The translations under genes and the position numbers were made by a program. Shown here in pieces: positions 20,038 through 28,705 of a DNA stretch of 64,000 nucleotides. Source of the stretch: Pseudonocardia sp. ICBG1293 (GTDB lineage: Bacteria > Actinomycetota > Actinomycetes > Mycobacteriales > Pseudonocardiaceae); contig NZ_JAHLEL010000085.1 of the NCBI RefSeq assembly GCF_020131355.1, positions 1-64,000 of the forward strand, in the 5' to 3' direction. Within the stretch, counting starts at the first letter, position 1. Each line of letters begins with the position of its first letter. A model generated the notes under the pieces. That model was not told the DNA's origin, searched no databases, and worked only from the letters and a program-made list of their open reading frames with translations.

Positions 20038-20967
20038 TCAGACGACCGGCCGGGGGGCGTCCACGAGCCGGCGTGCGCCGCCGCCGGCCAGCGGGTCCAC
20101 GACGTGGGTCGCCGTGCGGACCGCGGTCCGCCGGTGGCGCAGACCGCTGAGCCGGTAGGCCGTCGCGAGCCCGGCCTTGGCGAGGAGCCCCGGGCCGGCG
20201 GTCGACCGGGACCGGGGGCGCCAGCCGAGGTCGGAGCGGAGCACGCCGTTCCCGAAGTGGACCAGGTAGGCCCGCCGGCTCGGCGCGGTCCAGTGCTCGG
20301 TGGTCAGCGAGACGTTCACGACGTCGTCGTTGACGATGCGGTGCGGGGCGTTCAGCGGCCAGTGCAGCATGTCGCCGGCCTCCAGGTCGTGGACGCGGGC
20401 GTACTCGTCGAACCACGGCTCGTAGGAGATGCCCTCCTCCGAGACGCGCCGGACGACGTCCTCGATCTCGGGTCCGCGCAGGAACGGTTCGGTGGGTGGG
20501 TAGACCCAGATGCGCTTGCGGCCGCGAAGCTGCCAGAGGGTCTGGCAGGGCACGTCGGTGTGGTAGTGGACCCGGGCCCCGGGGGAGGAGACCAGGACCC
20601 CGATCCGGTGCCGGGAGGTCCGCAGCCCCGGGACGCCCTCCTCGATCTCGGCGTAGATCCGGGCCACCAGGTCGGCGAACCGCCGGTCGACCTCCTCCAG
20701 CCCCATCATGTTGATCCACAAGCGGCCACCGCGGACCGCCTCCAGCACCTCGGCGCCGGTCCGCCCGCCACGGTCGCAGGCCGACCAGGTGTTGGCCCCG
20801 ACGCTGCCGGCCGTGTTGATCTGCAGGTGTGTGCCGGGCAGCTGCTCGACGAGGCGTGCGAGCGAGCCGTCGGAGAACAGGTCGAGCCCGGACAACGTGT
20901 GGCGCAAGCGGAGCGGCTGGGTCCCCCACAACCCGGCCGCCCGCCCGTCGAAGCCCTCGAAGATCAT
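20038..20967 (-). CDS. Jumonji/cupin-8-like Fe(II) oxygenase-fold protein
   Basis: A 309-residue protein with a double-stranded beta-helix signature. VHYHTDVPCQTLWQLRGRKRIWVYPP carries an H-x-D (HTD) iron-binding pair typical of JmjC/cupin-8 proteins; DMLHWPLNAPHRIVND contains the likely distal His. ATG 20967 (MIFEGFDGR) is chosen for GGGAGCGG about 6 nt upstream; the longer frame to 21051 starts at a TATGAA that may be a -10. First gene of the minus-strand polysaccharide operon, 38 bp before the ligase-MurJ gene. It might hydroxylate a sugar or protein component; the substrate is unknown. Confidence 0.7.
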   Translation of the reverse strand: MIFEGFDGRAAGLWGTQPLRLRHTLSGLDLFSDGSLARLVEQLPGTHLQINTAGSVGANTWSACDRGGRTGAEVLEAVRGGRLWINMMGLEEVDRRFADLVARIYAEIEEGVPGLRTSRHRIGVLVSSPGARVHYHTDVPCQTLWQLRGRKRIWVYPPTEPFLRGPEIEDVVRRVSEEGISYEPWFDEYARVHDLEAGDMLHWPLNAPHRIVNDDVVNVSLTTEHWTAPSRRAYLVHFGNGVLRSDLGWRPRSRSTAGPGLLAKAGLATAYRLSGLRHRRTAVRTATHVVDPLAGGGARRLVDAPRPVV

Positions 20968-21186
20968 CGCCGCTCCCGTTCTCGACCCGGCCCGCTGATC
21001 GCGCGGTGTGACAACGGTCGTGCGAACGAGAGTCTGCGTTACGCCGTTCATACAGGAAATTGCGCGGGAAACTGACTGTGAGCGAGATAAACCTCAAAGT
21101 TATCGGCTGTCCGAGTGAAACGCGGACGGCTCGACCGGCGAGTACGCCGATGTCGGATCACTCAGAGGAGCCGAGGTCGAGCGCTG
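20968..21186. promoter_or_regulatory. Divergent promoter region of the polysaccharide cluster
   Basis: This 219-bp gap separates the minus-strand operon from the plus-strand glycosylphosphotransferase gene. It includes a locally AT-rich stretch (about 21045-21110), unusual in this genome and typical of promoters. TATGAA (minus strand, near 21050) could be a -10 for the jumonji-headed operon. No clear operator palindrome. Confidence 0.5.
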
Positions 21187-22620
21187 GTGAGTACCACCGA
21201 GAAGTCCTTGGACAGTAGCGTCGCGGCGCCGGCGGGGACGCACGTGGAGTCCGAAATGCTCCGCCCGGGCCACCCGCTGCGGCCGGTCGGAGTCGGCCGG
21301 GTTCGTGCGTGGATGGTGGTCGGGCCGCTCGACGCGGTCTCGCTCCTGTCGCCGATCCTGTGGCACGGGACGCAGGTGAAGGCGACGCTCGCGATGGCGG
21401 CCATCGCCCTGTACCTGCTCGTGGGCGGACGCCGTTACCGCGCCCGGCTGCACCTGAGCGTGCTCGACGAGCTCCCGGCCGTGCTCGGCAAGCTCCTCAT
21501 CGCCACGGCGATCGTCGCCACCCTCATCGCCCCCCGCTACGACTCCGCGGACGTCGTCTCCACGTTCCTGATGAACTCGGCCGTGGTGATCGGCCTCGTC
21601 GTCCTGGGCCGGGTACTGGTCACGACGGTCATCCGCTGGTCACGGGCAACCGGCCGCACCCGGCACCGCACCGTCGTGGTCGGCGCCGGCCGGGTGGCCG
21701 CCGACCTGTGCCGGGTGATCGGCGACGAGCCCCGCTACGGCCTGGACGTCGTCGGGTTCGTCGACGACGGCGGGCTCGGCCCCGCCGCGTCGCGTGTCCC
21801 GCGCCTGGGCGACGTCGACGGGCTGGAACGGGTCGTCCGCGAGCAGCGGATCAGCGTCGTGCTCGTCGCGGACGGGGACATCTCCGAGAACCACCTCGTC
21901 GAGGCGGTGCGCCGGCCCGCGTGCGTGTCGTGCGACCTGCTCGTCGTGCCGCGGCTGCACCACTTCCAGACCCGGACGGTCCTGCCCGACCACATCGGGT
22001 CCATCCCGGTCATGCGCGTACTGGCCCCGCCGGTGAACGGGCCGGTCCGGTGGATCAAGCGCGCCCTCGACGTCCTGGTCGCCGCCGTCACGCTGGTGGT
22101 GCTGTCGCCGGTCCTGACGCTGTGCGCCGTCGCGGTCCGGATCGAGGGCGGCCCCGGGGTGGTCTTCCGCCAGCCGCGGGTTGGCCGGAACGGCCGGACC
22201 TTCGACTGCCTCAAGTTCCGCTCCATGCGCCCGGTCGACGACCGCGAGTCCGCGACGCAGTGGTCGATCGCGGCCGACGACCGGGTCGGGCCGGTCGGCA
22301 GGTTGCTGCGGCGGACCTCCCTCGACGAGCTCCCCCAGCTGTGGAACATCCTGCGTGGGGACATGAGCCTGGTCGGGCCACGACCCGAGCGGCCGCACTT
22401 CGTGTCCCGGTTCTCGGGGGAGTACGACCGGTACTCCTACCGGCACCGGGTCGAGGCCGGGCTCACCGGTCTCGCCCAGGTGAACCGGCTGCGCGGGGAC
22501 ACCTCGATCGCCGACCGGGCCCGCTACGACAACTACTACATCGAGAACTGGTCGCTCTGGCTCGACTTCAAGATCGTGGTGCGGACGTTCGCGGAGGTGG
22601 TCGCCGCACGGGGCCGCTGA
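21187..22620 (+). CDS. Polyprenyl glycosylphosphotransferase (WbaP/CpsE-type) initiating exopolysaccharide synthesis
   Basis: Transfers the first sugar-1-phosphate from a UDP-sugar to undecaprenyl phosphate. The 477-residue protein has several N-terminal membrane helices, a CoA-binding-like Rossmann domain (RTVVVGAGRVAADLCRVIG), one membrane helix (DVLVAAVTLVVLSPVLTLCAVAV), and the C-terminal catalytic bacterial sugar-transferase domain: FRQPRVGRNGRTFDCLKFRSM, RRTSLDELPQLWNILRGDMSLVGPRPERP, GLTGLAQVNRLRG and DNYYIENWSLWLDFKI. All family motifs are intact. GTG 21187 is the chosen start. It is divergent from the polysaccharide operon and followed by a hairpin. Confidence 0.95.
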   Translation: MSTTEKSLDSSVAAPAGTHVESEMLRPGHPLRPVGVGRVRAWMVVGPLDAVSLLSPILWHGTQVKATLAMAAIALYLLVGGRRYRARLHLSVLDELPAVLGKLLIATAIVATLIAPRYDSADVVSTFLMNSAVVIGLVVLGRVLVTTVIRWSRATGRTRHRTVVVGAGRVAADLCRVIGDEPRYGLDVVGFVDDGGLGPAASRVPRLGDVDGLERVVREQRISVVLVADGDISENHLVEAVRRPACVSCDLLVVPRLHHFQTRTVLPDHIGSIPVMRVLAPPVNGPVRWIKRALDVLVAAVTLVVLSPVLTLCAVAVRIEGGPGVVFRQPRVGRNGRTFDCLKFRSMRPVDDRESATQWSIAADDRVGPVGRLLRRTSLDELPQLWNILRGDMSLVGPRPERPHFVSRFSGEYDRYSYRHRVEAGLTGLAQVNRLRGDTSIADRARYDNYYIENWSLWLDFKIVVRTFAEVVAARGR

Positions 22621-22638
22621 CACCCGGCCGGGTGGTCG

Positions 22639-22659
22639 TCCCGCTGTCGCACAGCGGGA
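22639..22659 (+). terminator. Hairpin after the glycosylphosphotransferase gene
   Basis: TCCCGCTGT (22639-22647), loop CGC, ACAGCGGGA (22651-22659): a perfect 9-bp stem 18 nt after the stop codon. Confidence 0.65.
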
Positions 22660-22687
22660 TCCGGTCCGGAGGGGCACGGTATCGCGC

Positions 22688-23281
22688 ATGACGCCGTGCC
22701 GCACCGCCCTCGTCGCCGCTCTGCTGTCCACCGGGCTCCTGCTCGCCGGCTGCGGTGGCGGCGACGCCACACCTGCCGCGTCGGCCACGGCACCCGTCGC
22801 CTCCACGGCACCGGCGGCCCCCACCTCGGCCCCCACCTCGGCCGCGGCCGAGGCGGACCCGGCGCAGCAGGTCGAGCGCTGCACCACGACGACCCTGCAG
22901 GCGAGCGTGGGCACCACCCTGGGCGATGGGCAGAAGGACACCACCATCGTCTGGCGCAACACCTCCGACGCGCCCTGCACCATGACCGGGTTCGGCGGCG
23001 TCGACCTGCGCGGCCCGGACGACCCGCAGTGGGGGCCGTCCTACTCGCTGCCGCGCGCGCAGGAGGAGCCGACCACGTTCGTCGTCAAGCCCGGCGGCAC
23101 CGCGCACACCGTCGTCACCTGGCTGCCCGGGGACAGCTGGACCCCGACCGAGATCGTCGTGACCGCGCCGGACGAGACCACCTCGACGACGCTGCCGTGG
23201 GACCAGGGCCCGGTGCTCCGCCAGGACGGGGCGACCCGCCCCGGCACCTACATCCACCCGGTGGCGCCCGGCTCGGTGTGA
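22688..23281 (+). CDS. DUF4232 lipoprotein
   Basis: A 197-residue exported lipoprotein. The signal peptide ends in the lipobox LLLAGC (about residue 21), followed by an Ala/Thr/Pro/Ser-rich spacer (about residues 25-58) and a DUF4232-like beta-sandwich domain with RCTTTTLQASVG, VWRNTSDAPCTMTGFGGVDLRG and a late Trp/Pro segment. The two Cys (in RCTT and PCTM) probably form the conserved disulfide. Function of DUF4232 proteins is unknown. It stands alone between the terminator at 22659 and the epimerase gene. Confidence 0.85.
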   Translation: MTPCRTALVAALLSTGLLLAGCGGGDATPAASATAPVASTAPAAPTSAPTSAAAEADPAQQVERCTTTTLQASVGTTLGDGQKDTTIVWRNTSDAPCTMTGFGGVDLRGPDDPQWGPSYSLPRAQEEPTTFVVKPGGTAHTVVTWLPGDSWTPTEIVVTAPDETTSTTLPWDQGPVLRQDGATRPGTYIHPVAPGSV

Positions 23282-23338
23282 CCGGGGCGTCGCCGCCCTG
23301 CGGTTAACGACGCCGCGGTCGTGACGTACAAGAGGGGC

Positions 23339-23902
23339 ATGGACATCCTTCCGACCCCGCTCCCCGGATCGGCTCTCATCGACCTGAGGCGACTCGAGGA
23401 CGACCGCGGCTTCTTCGCCCGCGCCTTCTGCGAGCAGGAGTTCCGCGACGCCGGGCTGGACCCGACGATCACCCAGTGCAACCTCTCGTACAACCACGAG
23501 GCGGGCACCCTGCGCGGCTTCCACTACCAGCTGGAGCCGAACGCCGAGGTCAAGGTCATCCGCTGCGTCCGCGGCGCGATCTTCGACGTGATCGTCGACC
23601 TGCGCCCGGACTCCGACACCTACCTGCAGTGGTTCGGTGCCGAGCTGTCCCAGGACAACTACCGGGCGATGTACGTGCCGCGGAACTTCGCGCACGCCTA
23701 CCTGACGCTCACCCCGGACGCGACGACGATCTACCAGGTCTCGACGCCCTACACCCCGGGCGCCGAGCGCGGCCTGCGCTGGAACGACCCGGCCCTGGAC
23801 GTCGAGTGGCCGCACGCGGTCGACCACGTCTCGGACAAGGACGCGAACTGGCCGCTGCTGGCCGACAACGCCGACTTCCCGTCGGTCACCGGAGCCCGCT
23901 GA
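23339..23902 (+). CDS. dTDP-4-dehydrorhamnose 3,5-epimerase family protein (RmlC-like)
   Basis: A 187-residue cupin of the RmlC family. Landmarks: DDRGFFARAFCEQEF, QCNLSYNHEAGTLRGFHYQ with the catalytic His, KVIRCVRGAIFDVIVDLRPDSDTYLQW, YVPRNFAHAYLTLTPDATTIYQVSTPYTPGAERGLRWNDP. A second, more canonical RmlC lies at 32536. This copy is translationally coupled (TGATG) to a SAF-domain oxidoreductase, so it more likely acts on another 4-keto-6-deoxysugar, possibly CDP-linked given rfbF at 7386. ATG 23339 is preferred to GTG 23321. Confidence 0.85.
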   Translation: MDILPTPLPGSALIDLRRLEDDRGFFARAFCEQEFRDAGLDPTITQCNLSYNHEAGTLRGFHYQLEPNAEVKVIRCVRGAIFDVIVDLRPDSDTYLQWFGAELSQDNYRAMYVPRNFAHAYLTLTPDATTIYQVSTPYTPGAERGLRWNDPALDVEWPHAVDHVSDKDANWPLLADNADFPSVTGAR

Positions 23903-25185
23903 TGCTGATCCTCGACACCGCCCTCGCGACGCGCGCCGCCGAGAACCGCCCGATCCGGGTCGGCCTGGTCGGCGCCGGGTTCATGGGTCGCGGCCTGGTC
24001 AACCAGATCGTGAACTCCACCCCCGGGATGGACGTCGTCGCGATCGCCAACCGCACCGTCGCCACCGCCGTGCGCGCCTACACCGAGGCCGGGCTGGAGC
24101 CGGTCGAGGTGTCGACGACCGCGCAGGTCGAGGCGATGGTCGCGAAGGGTGTCCCGGCGGTGCTGGGCGACGCGTTCGCGCTGGTCGCCGCGGAGAACAT
24201 CGACGTGCTCGTCGACGTCACCGGTGCCGTCGAGTTCGGCGCCCGGGTCACCGTCGCCGCGATCGAGCGCGGACTGCCCGTCGTCACGATGAACGCCGAG
24301 CTCGACGGCACCGTCGGCCCGCTGCTGGCGCACCGCGCCCGCGCCGCCGGCGTCGTGCTGACCGGCGCCGACGGCGACCAGCCCGGTGTGCAGGCCAACC
24401 TGCTGCGCTTCGTGCGCGGGATCGGCGTCACCCCGCTCGTCGCCGGCAACATCAAGGGCCTGCAGGACGAGTACCGCACCCCGACCACCCAGCAGGCGTT
24501 CGCCGAGAAGTGGGGGCAGGACCCCTACATGGTCACCAGCTTCGCCGACGGCACCAAGGTGTCGTTCGAGCAGGCGATCGTGGCTAACGCGTTCGGCTTC
24601 ACCGTCGGGCGGCGCGGCATGTACGGGCGCGACCACGCCGGCCACGTCGACGAGCTGACCGGCACCTACGACGTCGACGAGCTGCGCGAGCTCGGCGGGG
24701 TCGTCGACTACGTCGTCGGCGCCAAGCCGGGCCCGGGCGTCTACGTGCTGGGCACCCACGACGACCCGAAGCAGCGCCACTACCTGAACCTGTACAAGCT
24801 CGGTGAGGGCCCGCTGTACAGCTTCTACACGCCCTACCACCTGTGCCACTTCGAGGTCCCGAACACCATCGTGCGGGCCGTGGACTTCGCCGACGCCGCG
24901 CTGAGCCCGCCCGCCGGGCAGCGTGTCGACGTCGTCGCCACCGCGAAGCAGGACCTGCGGGCCGGGCACACCCTCGACGGGCTGGGTGGCTACGACACCT
25001 ACGGCGTCGCCGAGTCCTCCCCGGTCACCCGGGCGGAGAAGCTGCTGCCGATGGGGGTCGCGGAGGGCGCCACGCTGGTGCGCGACGTCGCCAAGGACGC
25101 CGTGCTCACCTACGACGACGTGACCCTGCCCCCGGGCCGGCTGGTCGACGCGCTGCGCGAGGAGCAGGAGAAGCTCTTCGGCTGA
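23902..25185 (+). CDS. NAD(P)-dependent oxidoreductase with C-terminal SAF domain
   Basis: A 427-residue homoserine-dehydrogenase-like protein. The Rossmann motif IRVGLVGAGFMGRGLVNQIV (about residues 19-38) is followed by the dinucleotide-binding segment, VVTMNAELDGTVGPLLAHRA, and a substrate-binding middle region (GNIKGLQDEYRTPTTQQAFAEKWGQDPYMVTSFADGTK). The C-terminal ~70 residues (VDVVATAKQDLRAGHTLDGLGGYDTYG) resemble a SAF/antifreeze-like domain. Coupled to the RmlC-like gene by a 1-base TGATG overlap, so a joint role in a modified sugar pathway is likely. The reaction is not established. Confidence 0.8.
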   Translation: MLILDTALATRAAENRPIRVGLVGAGFMGRGLVNQIVNSTPGMDVVAIANRTVATAVRAYTEAGLEPVEVSTTAQVEAMVAKGVPAVLGDAFALVAAENIDVLVDVTGAVEFGARVTVAAIERGLPVVTMNAELDGTVGPLLAHRARAAGVVLTGADGDQPGVQANLLRFVRGIGVTPLVAGNIKGLQDEYRTPTTQQAFAEKWGQDPYMVTSFADGTKVSFEQAIVANAFGFTVGRRGMYGRDHAGHVDELTGTYDVDELRELGGVVDYVVGAKPGPGVYVLGTHDDPKQRHYLNLYKLGEGPLYSFYTPYHLCHFEVPNTIVRAVDFADAALSPPAGQRVDVVATAKQDLRAGHTLDGLGGYDTYGVAESSPVTRAEKLLPMGVAEGATLVRDVAKDAVLTYDDVTLPPGRLVDALREEQEKLFG

Positions 25186-25332
25186 GCGGTCGTGGTCGCG
25201 GTGCCGGGGCGGGCGGCGGCGCAGCTGTCCGGTGGGCACCGCGGCCGCGGAGCGCCGCACGGACGACGGACCCCGGACGAGAGGGGCCGGTCGAGGTGAC
25301 CCGGACGCAGGGTTCTCATCAGATTTGAGTAA

Positions 25333-26312
25333 GAGGTCGCGCGGATTGGTTGGTGATCATGGACGTCGTGCAGGTCGGGCGTTCCAGCGGTGTGTGGTCC
25401 AGGCCTGCCGAATCAAGCTACGGAGTGTGACGATCGTGTCGGCGAGGTCGAAGAACGCGTCGACGACGATTTCTCGTCGTTCGTAGCAGCGCTGCAGCCG
25501 GTTGAAGCTGTTGTGCCAAGCGTTGGTCCGCTCGACGTGCCAGCGGCGGGTGGCCTGGATCGGCGCTTTCTCACCCTTGTGCGCGATCTCGCCGTGCAGG
25601 CCTCGTTCGGCCAGCGTGTCGCGGGTCTTGCCGGAGTCATAGCCGGCGTCGAGGTGCACGGTGATGTCGTCGGGCAGCGGGCCGAGAGCATCGAGGCGGT
25701 CGAGGGTGGGGCCCAGTAGCGGGGAGTCGTGCCGGTTGGCTCCGGCCAGGACTCGGCCCAGCGGGATGCCGTATCCCTCGACGAGCACCGAACGTTTCAT
25801 ACCCTGTTTGCGCCGGTCCACCGGCGACGGACCGGCGACCTCGCCGCCGCCGGGGGCCTTGGTGATGGCGCCATCGACGGCGATGTCGTGCAGCAGCAGA
25901 CCGACGATGCGGTCGTAGGCGTCCAGGACGATCCGACGCAGCTGGGCGAAGACCCCGAGCCTGATCCACTCGTCACGACGATCGCGGATGGTGGTCGCCG
26001 AGCAGGTGCTGTCAGCGATGCCCTCATACGAGCAGCCGAACCGCAGTACCTGCAGGAGCTTGTCGAACACGATCCGATCCGCGATCCGGCGGCGATGGCA
26101 GCCCAGCGGATGGGTGGGATCGAACTCGTCTCGATGAGGCAGCAGCGCGGTGAACTGGTCCCACAACGGCTCGGTCAGCCATGATGGCAGGGTGGGCACG
26201 CGGCCTCCAGACGATCACGAAGCGTAGATAACTTCATGATCGGCAGGCCCGTACCCGCCCTCGCCCCCAGACACTCGACCGCGGCCAAGCTGTGACCAAT
26301 CCGCGCGACCTC
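25333..26312 (-). mobile_element. IS5-family insertion sequence, copy 1 (980 bp)
   Basis: Bounded by perfect 18-bp inverted repeats GAGGTCGCGCGGATTGGT and flanked by a TAA duplication (25330-25332 and 26313-26315). It carries one transposase gene on the minus strand. An identical-length copy lies in the opposite orientation at 39519-40498, with the same ends and the same encoded protein. It is inserted just upstream of the HTH-membrane protein gene. Confidence 0.93.
25357..26199 (-). CDS. IS5-family DDE transposase (IS copy 1)
   Basis: A 280-residue single-ORF transposase. It starts MPTLPSWLTEPLWDQFTALLP and carries an N-terminal helical DNA-binding part and a DDE catalytic domain: first Asp in HDIAVDGAITKAPGGG, second in HLDAGYDSGKTRD, Glu in HVERTNAWHNSFNRLQR. 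Its 3' end lies 24 bp from the IS end. The protein is identical to the copy at 39632-40474, so the two insertions are recent. It appears intact and probably active. Confidence 0.93.
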   Translation of the reverse strand: MPTLPSWLTEPLWDQFTALLPHRDEFDPTHPLGCHRRRIADRIVFDKLLQVLRFGCSYEGIADSTCSATTIRDRRDEWIRLGVFAQLRRIVLDAYDRIVGLLLHDIAVDGAITKAPGGGEVAGPSPVDRRKQGMKRSVLVEGYGIPLGRVLAGANRHDSPLLGPTLDRLDALGPLPDDITVHLDAGYDSGKTRDTLAERGLHGEIAHKGEKAPIQATRRWHVERTNAWHNSFNRLQRCYERREIVVDAFFDLADTIVTLRSLIRQAWTTHRWNARPARRP

Positions 26313-26340
26313 TAACGCCGGCCGGTCCGGACGCGACAGG

Positions 26341-26354
26341 TGATCGAACGATCA
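26341..26354. promoter_or_regulatory. Palindrome upstream of the HTH-membrane protein gene
   Basis: TGATCG-AA-CGATCA, a 6-bp inverted repeat with a 2-nt spacer, 22 bp before the GTG start at 26376 and 29 bp from the right end of the IS. It could be an autoregulatory operator for the putative DNA-binding gene product. Binding is not shown. Confidence 0.35.
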
Positions 26355-26375
26355 TCCTGCGTGAGGAGGCGACGG

Positions 26376-26861
26376 GTGCCGTTGCGCCGCTTCGACCGGA
26401 CGTCCTGGCCCGAGCACGGCCCGCACCGGGAACTGCTCGACCTGCTCGACGCCGTCCACGTGCACCACGGCTGCCCGTCGGACCGGGTGCTCGCACGCCG
26501 GCTGCGGACCCCGGCCGCGCGGGTCCGTGACGTCGTCCGCGGTCGCAGCCTGCCCGGCGACGCCGTCGGGGCCCGGGAGCTGCTCGTCGCGCTCGCCGGC
26601 GAGGCCGGGGCCGATCCGGCCACGGTGGACCGGGCCGAGGCGCTCACGGTCGCGGCCCGCCGGGAGCGCGACGGCGTCGGCCCCTGGTCGGCCGGGCGCC
26701 GCGCGGGCCGACCCCTCTGGTCACCCCCGGGCGTCGCCCCGATCACCGGACCCACGCCGACGGGCACCCGGACCCGCAGGACGGCCCTCGCCGCGGTCCT
26801 GCTCGTGCTGACCGCGGCGGCCGCCACGGCGGTCGTACTGTCGGGGCACCTGCCCTTCTGA
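26376..26861 (+). CDS. Putative HTH-domain membrane protein
   Basis: A 161-residue protein I do not recognise by name. The N-terminal ~95 residues are helical with an XRE-like arrangement (SDRVLARRLRTPAARVRDVVRG, then LLVALAGEAGADPATVDRAEALTVA). A Gly/Pro/Thr-rich linker follows, then one membrane helix (TALAAVLLVLTAAAATAVVLSG) near the C-terminus. It fits small actinobacterial membrane-tethered HTH proteins. GTG 26376 is chosen because GAGGAGGC lies about 8 nt upstream. The IS at 25333-26312 ends 63 bp upstream, so native promoter sequence may be displaced. Confidence 0.6.
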   Translation: MPLRRFDRTSWPEHGPHRELLDLLDAVHVHHGCPSDRVLARRLRTPAARVRDVVRGRSLPGDAVGARELLVALAGEAGADPATVDRAEALTVAARRERDGVGPWSAGRRAGRPLWSPPGVAPITGPTPTGTRTRRTALAAVLLVLTAAAATAVVLSGHLPF

Positions 26862-26955
26862 CCCGGGCCGGTCCCGCGTGCCCTTCACGTCGTGGCGCCC
26901 GGGTCGCCCGGCCGGTGACCGGGGGAGCCGGGCTCCGACGGCCGCGGGAGCGGGG

Positions 26956-27636
26956 TCAGCTCGACCCGCCGGTCGTGACGACCACGGTGGTCACGGTCGT
27001 CATCACCGCGGCGAGGACGGCGGCGTCGTACTGCGCCTTCAGCACCGGATCGCTCTCCAGCCCCTTCGCGACGGCGCGGGCCCGTTTCTCCGCGGCCCGG
27101 CGCTGCGCGGTGTCCACCCCCGACACCGCCGCCCGGACCTGGTGGGTGCTGTGCAGCAGCGCGACCAGCAGGGCGTCGTGGGGGCTCGGTGTCGTGCCCT
27201 GCACCAGGACCGAGCGCAGCCGCTCGCGCAGCGCGCGCTCCGGCCCCGGGTCGGTCTCGGGCATCCGCACGGTGCGGAACAGGCCGAGCACCCTGCCCTC
27301 CTCCCGGGCGAGTACGCCGTCGGCGACGAGCCGCAGGGCCACGAGCTCGGCCGGCTTCGGGTGCCGGGACGGCAGCATGCCCGTCCAGTGCGACACCGAC
27401 CGCGGCCTCGGGTCGGCGGTGATCGTCTCGTGCACGGCCGCCAGCGCGGGATGGCCGGGCGCGGCTGCGGCCGGGACGACCTTGTTCCGGTCGTCCACGG
27501 TCACGGCGCCGCGCTCGACGAGGTCGCAGAGCAGCGCGCCGTGCAGGGAGGCCGGGTTGAACATGCCCCGGGCCTTCCCGGATTCGTCGTCCAGGCCGAT
27601 GAGCAGCAGCTCCTCGGACAGCAGCAGATCGGTCAC
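26956..27636 (-). CDS. GPP34 (GOLPH3-like) phosphoprotein, copy 1
   Basis: A 226-residue helical protein of the GPP34/GOLPH3 family; eukaryotic members bind phosphoinositides at membranes, and the actinobacterial role is unknown. It begins MTDLLLSEELLLIGLDDESGK, the conserved LLLxEELLLLxLD entry, then LHGALLCDLVERGAV, LVADGVLAREEGRVLGLFRTVRMPETDP and HDALLVALLHSTHQV. A paralogue of nearly equal length is at 33140-33817. The outer IS ends only 14 bp upstream of its start codon, leaving no visible SD, so expression has probably changed. Confidence 0.85.
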   Translation of the reverse strand: MTDLLLSEELLLIGLDDESGKARGMFNPASLHGALLCDLVERGAVTVDDRNKVVPAAAAPGHPALAAVHETITADPRPRSVSHWTGMLPSRHPKPAELVALRLVADGVLAREEGRVLGLFRTVRMPETDPGPERALRERLRSVLVQGTTPSPHDALLVALLHSTHQVRAAVSGVDTAQRRAAEKRARAVAKGLESDPVLKAQYDAAVLAAVMTTVTTVVVTTGGSS

Positions 27637-27698
27637 GCGGCCCGACGCTAGGGCGCGTCTCCTAACCCGGCTGGTCGGGCCTGCGCGATGATCAGTAG

Positions 27699-28638
27699 GT
27701 GTCGCGCCGTGCCGTCCTGACCGATGCCCAGTGGGACCGACTCGAGCCGTTACTGCCCTCGTCGGACGGGATGCCAGGGCGCCCGTTCGCCGATCACCGC
27801 AGAGTGATCGAGGGGATCATCTACCGGTTCCGCTGCGGGCTGGCCTGGCGTGATGTCCCGGTCGAGTTCGGGCTGTGGCAGACCCTATGGAAACGCCACC
27901 GCCGCTACTGCGGTGACGGCACCTGGGACCAGGTTCTCGCAGCTCTGCTCGCCGATGCCGACTCCGCCGGTCTCGTGGACTGGGCCGTGTCGGTCGACTC
28001 GACGATCATCCGCGCTCACCAACACGCCGCGACCCTGCAGCGGGACACAGGGGGCCGGATCGAACTACAAGAATCTGCTGATCGAGCCGCCCGATCACGC
28101 GTTGGGCCGCTCCCGCGGAGGGCTCGGCACGAAGATCCACCAGCTCGTTGACGGACACGGCCGCCCGCTGGTCGTACTGGTCGGCCCTGGCCAGGCCGGT
28201 GACGCCCCGATGTTCGCGCACCTGATGTCACATCTGAGCGTCGGACGGGTCGGTCCGGGCCGACCGCGGACCCGGCCCGAGCGGGTCCGCGCAGATAAGG
28301 CCTACTCCTCACGCGCCATCCGCGCCCACCTGCGCGGACGACGGATCGTCGCGGTCATCCCGGAGCCGGCTGACCAGCAGGGACACCGGAAACGACGCGG
28401 CACACGCGGCGGTCGACCACCGGCGTTCGACCGGGTCGACTACCGCGGCCGCAACGTCGTCGAACGCGGGTTCTGCGAGGTCAAGCAGTGGCGCGGCCTC
28501 GCGACCCGCTACGACAAACTCGCGCTGACCTTCCGCGGCGGAGTTGCACTGAAGGCCATCGTCACCTGGTTGCGCACTTTAGAGGTCATTTCAGAACGAG
28601 GTCGACGTGTCTGTTGTAGACGACAAGCGGCTATCTGA
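27699..28638 (+). CDS. IS5-family (IS427-like) transposase in two frames, 3' end altered by a MITE
   Basis: The first frame from 27699 gives MSRRAVLTDAQWDRLEPLLP and then VDWAVSVDSTIIRAHQHAA with the first DDE Asp, continuing to TLQRDTGG; it then runs to a stop at 28151. The catalytic C-terminal part lies in the next frame: NYKNLLIEPPDHALGRSRGGLGTKIH, VRADKAYSS, and VERGFCEVKQWRGLATRYDKL (second Asp and Glu). The switch occurs at a GGGGG run near 28053; one G fewer would make a single ORF. It may be a +1 programmed frameshift or an inactivating indel. The original C-terminus, predicted WLRTLGDTP then TAG at the IS end, is replaced by LEVISERGRRVCC from the MITE. Confidence 0.75.
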
Positions 28639-28702
28639 CCTGCCGTTTGATCTGTCGTCGAGGGGTCAATGGAAACTCGACAAGTCGTTCTGAAACGACC
28701 TC
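28582..28702 (+). repeat. MITE type 1, copy A (121 bp)
   Basis: GAGGTCATTTCAGAACGA at the left end and its inverted near-copy GAGGTCGTTTCAGAACGA at the right (17 of 18 match); flanked by TTA duplications at 28579-28581 and 28703-28705. Identical over all 121 bp to copies at 39116 (reverse), 39395 and 40502. It has no ORF of its own. It sits inside the 3' end of the outer IS transposase. Confidence 0.93.
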
Positions 28703-28705
28703 TTA

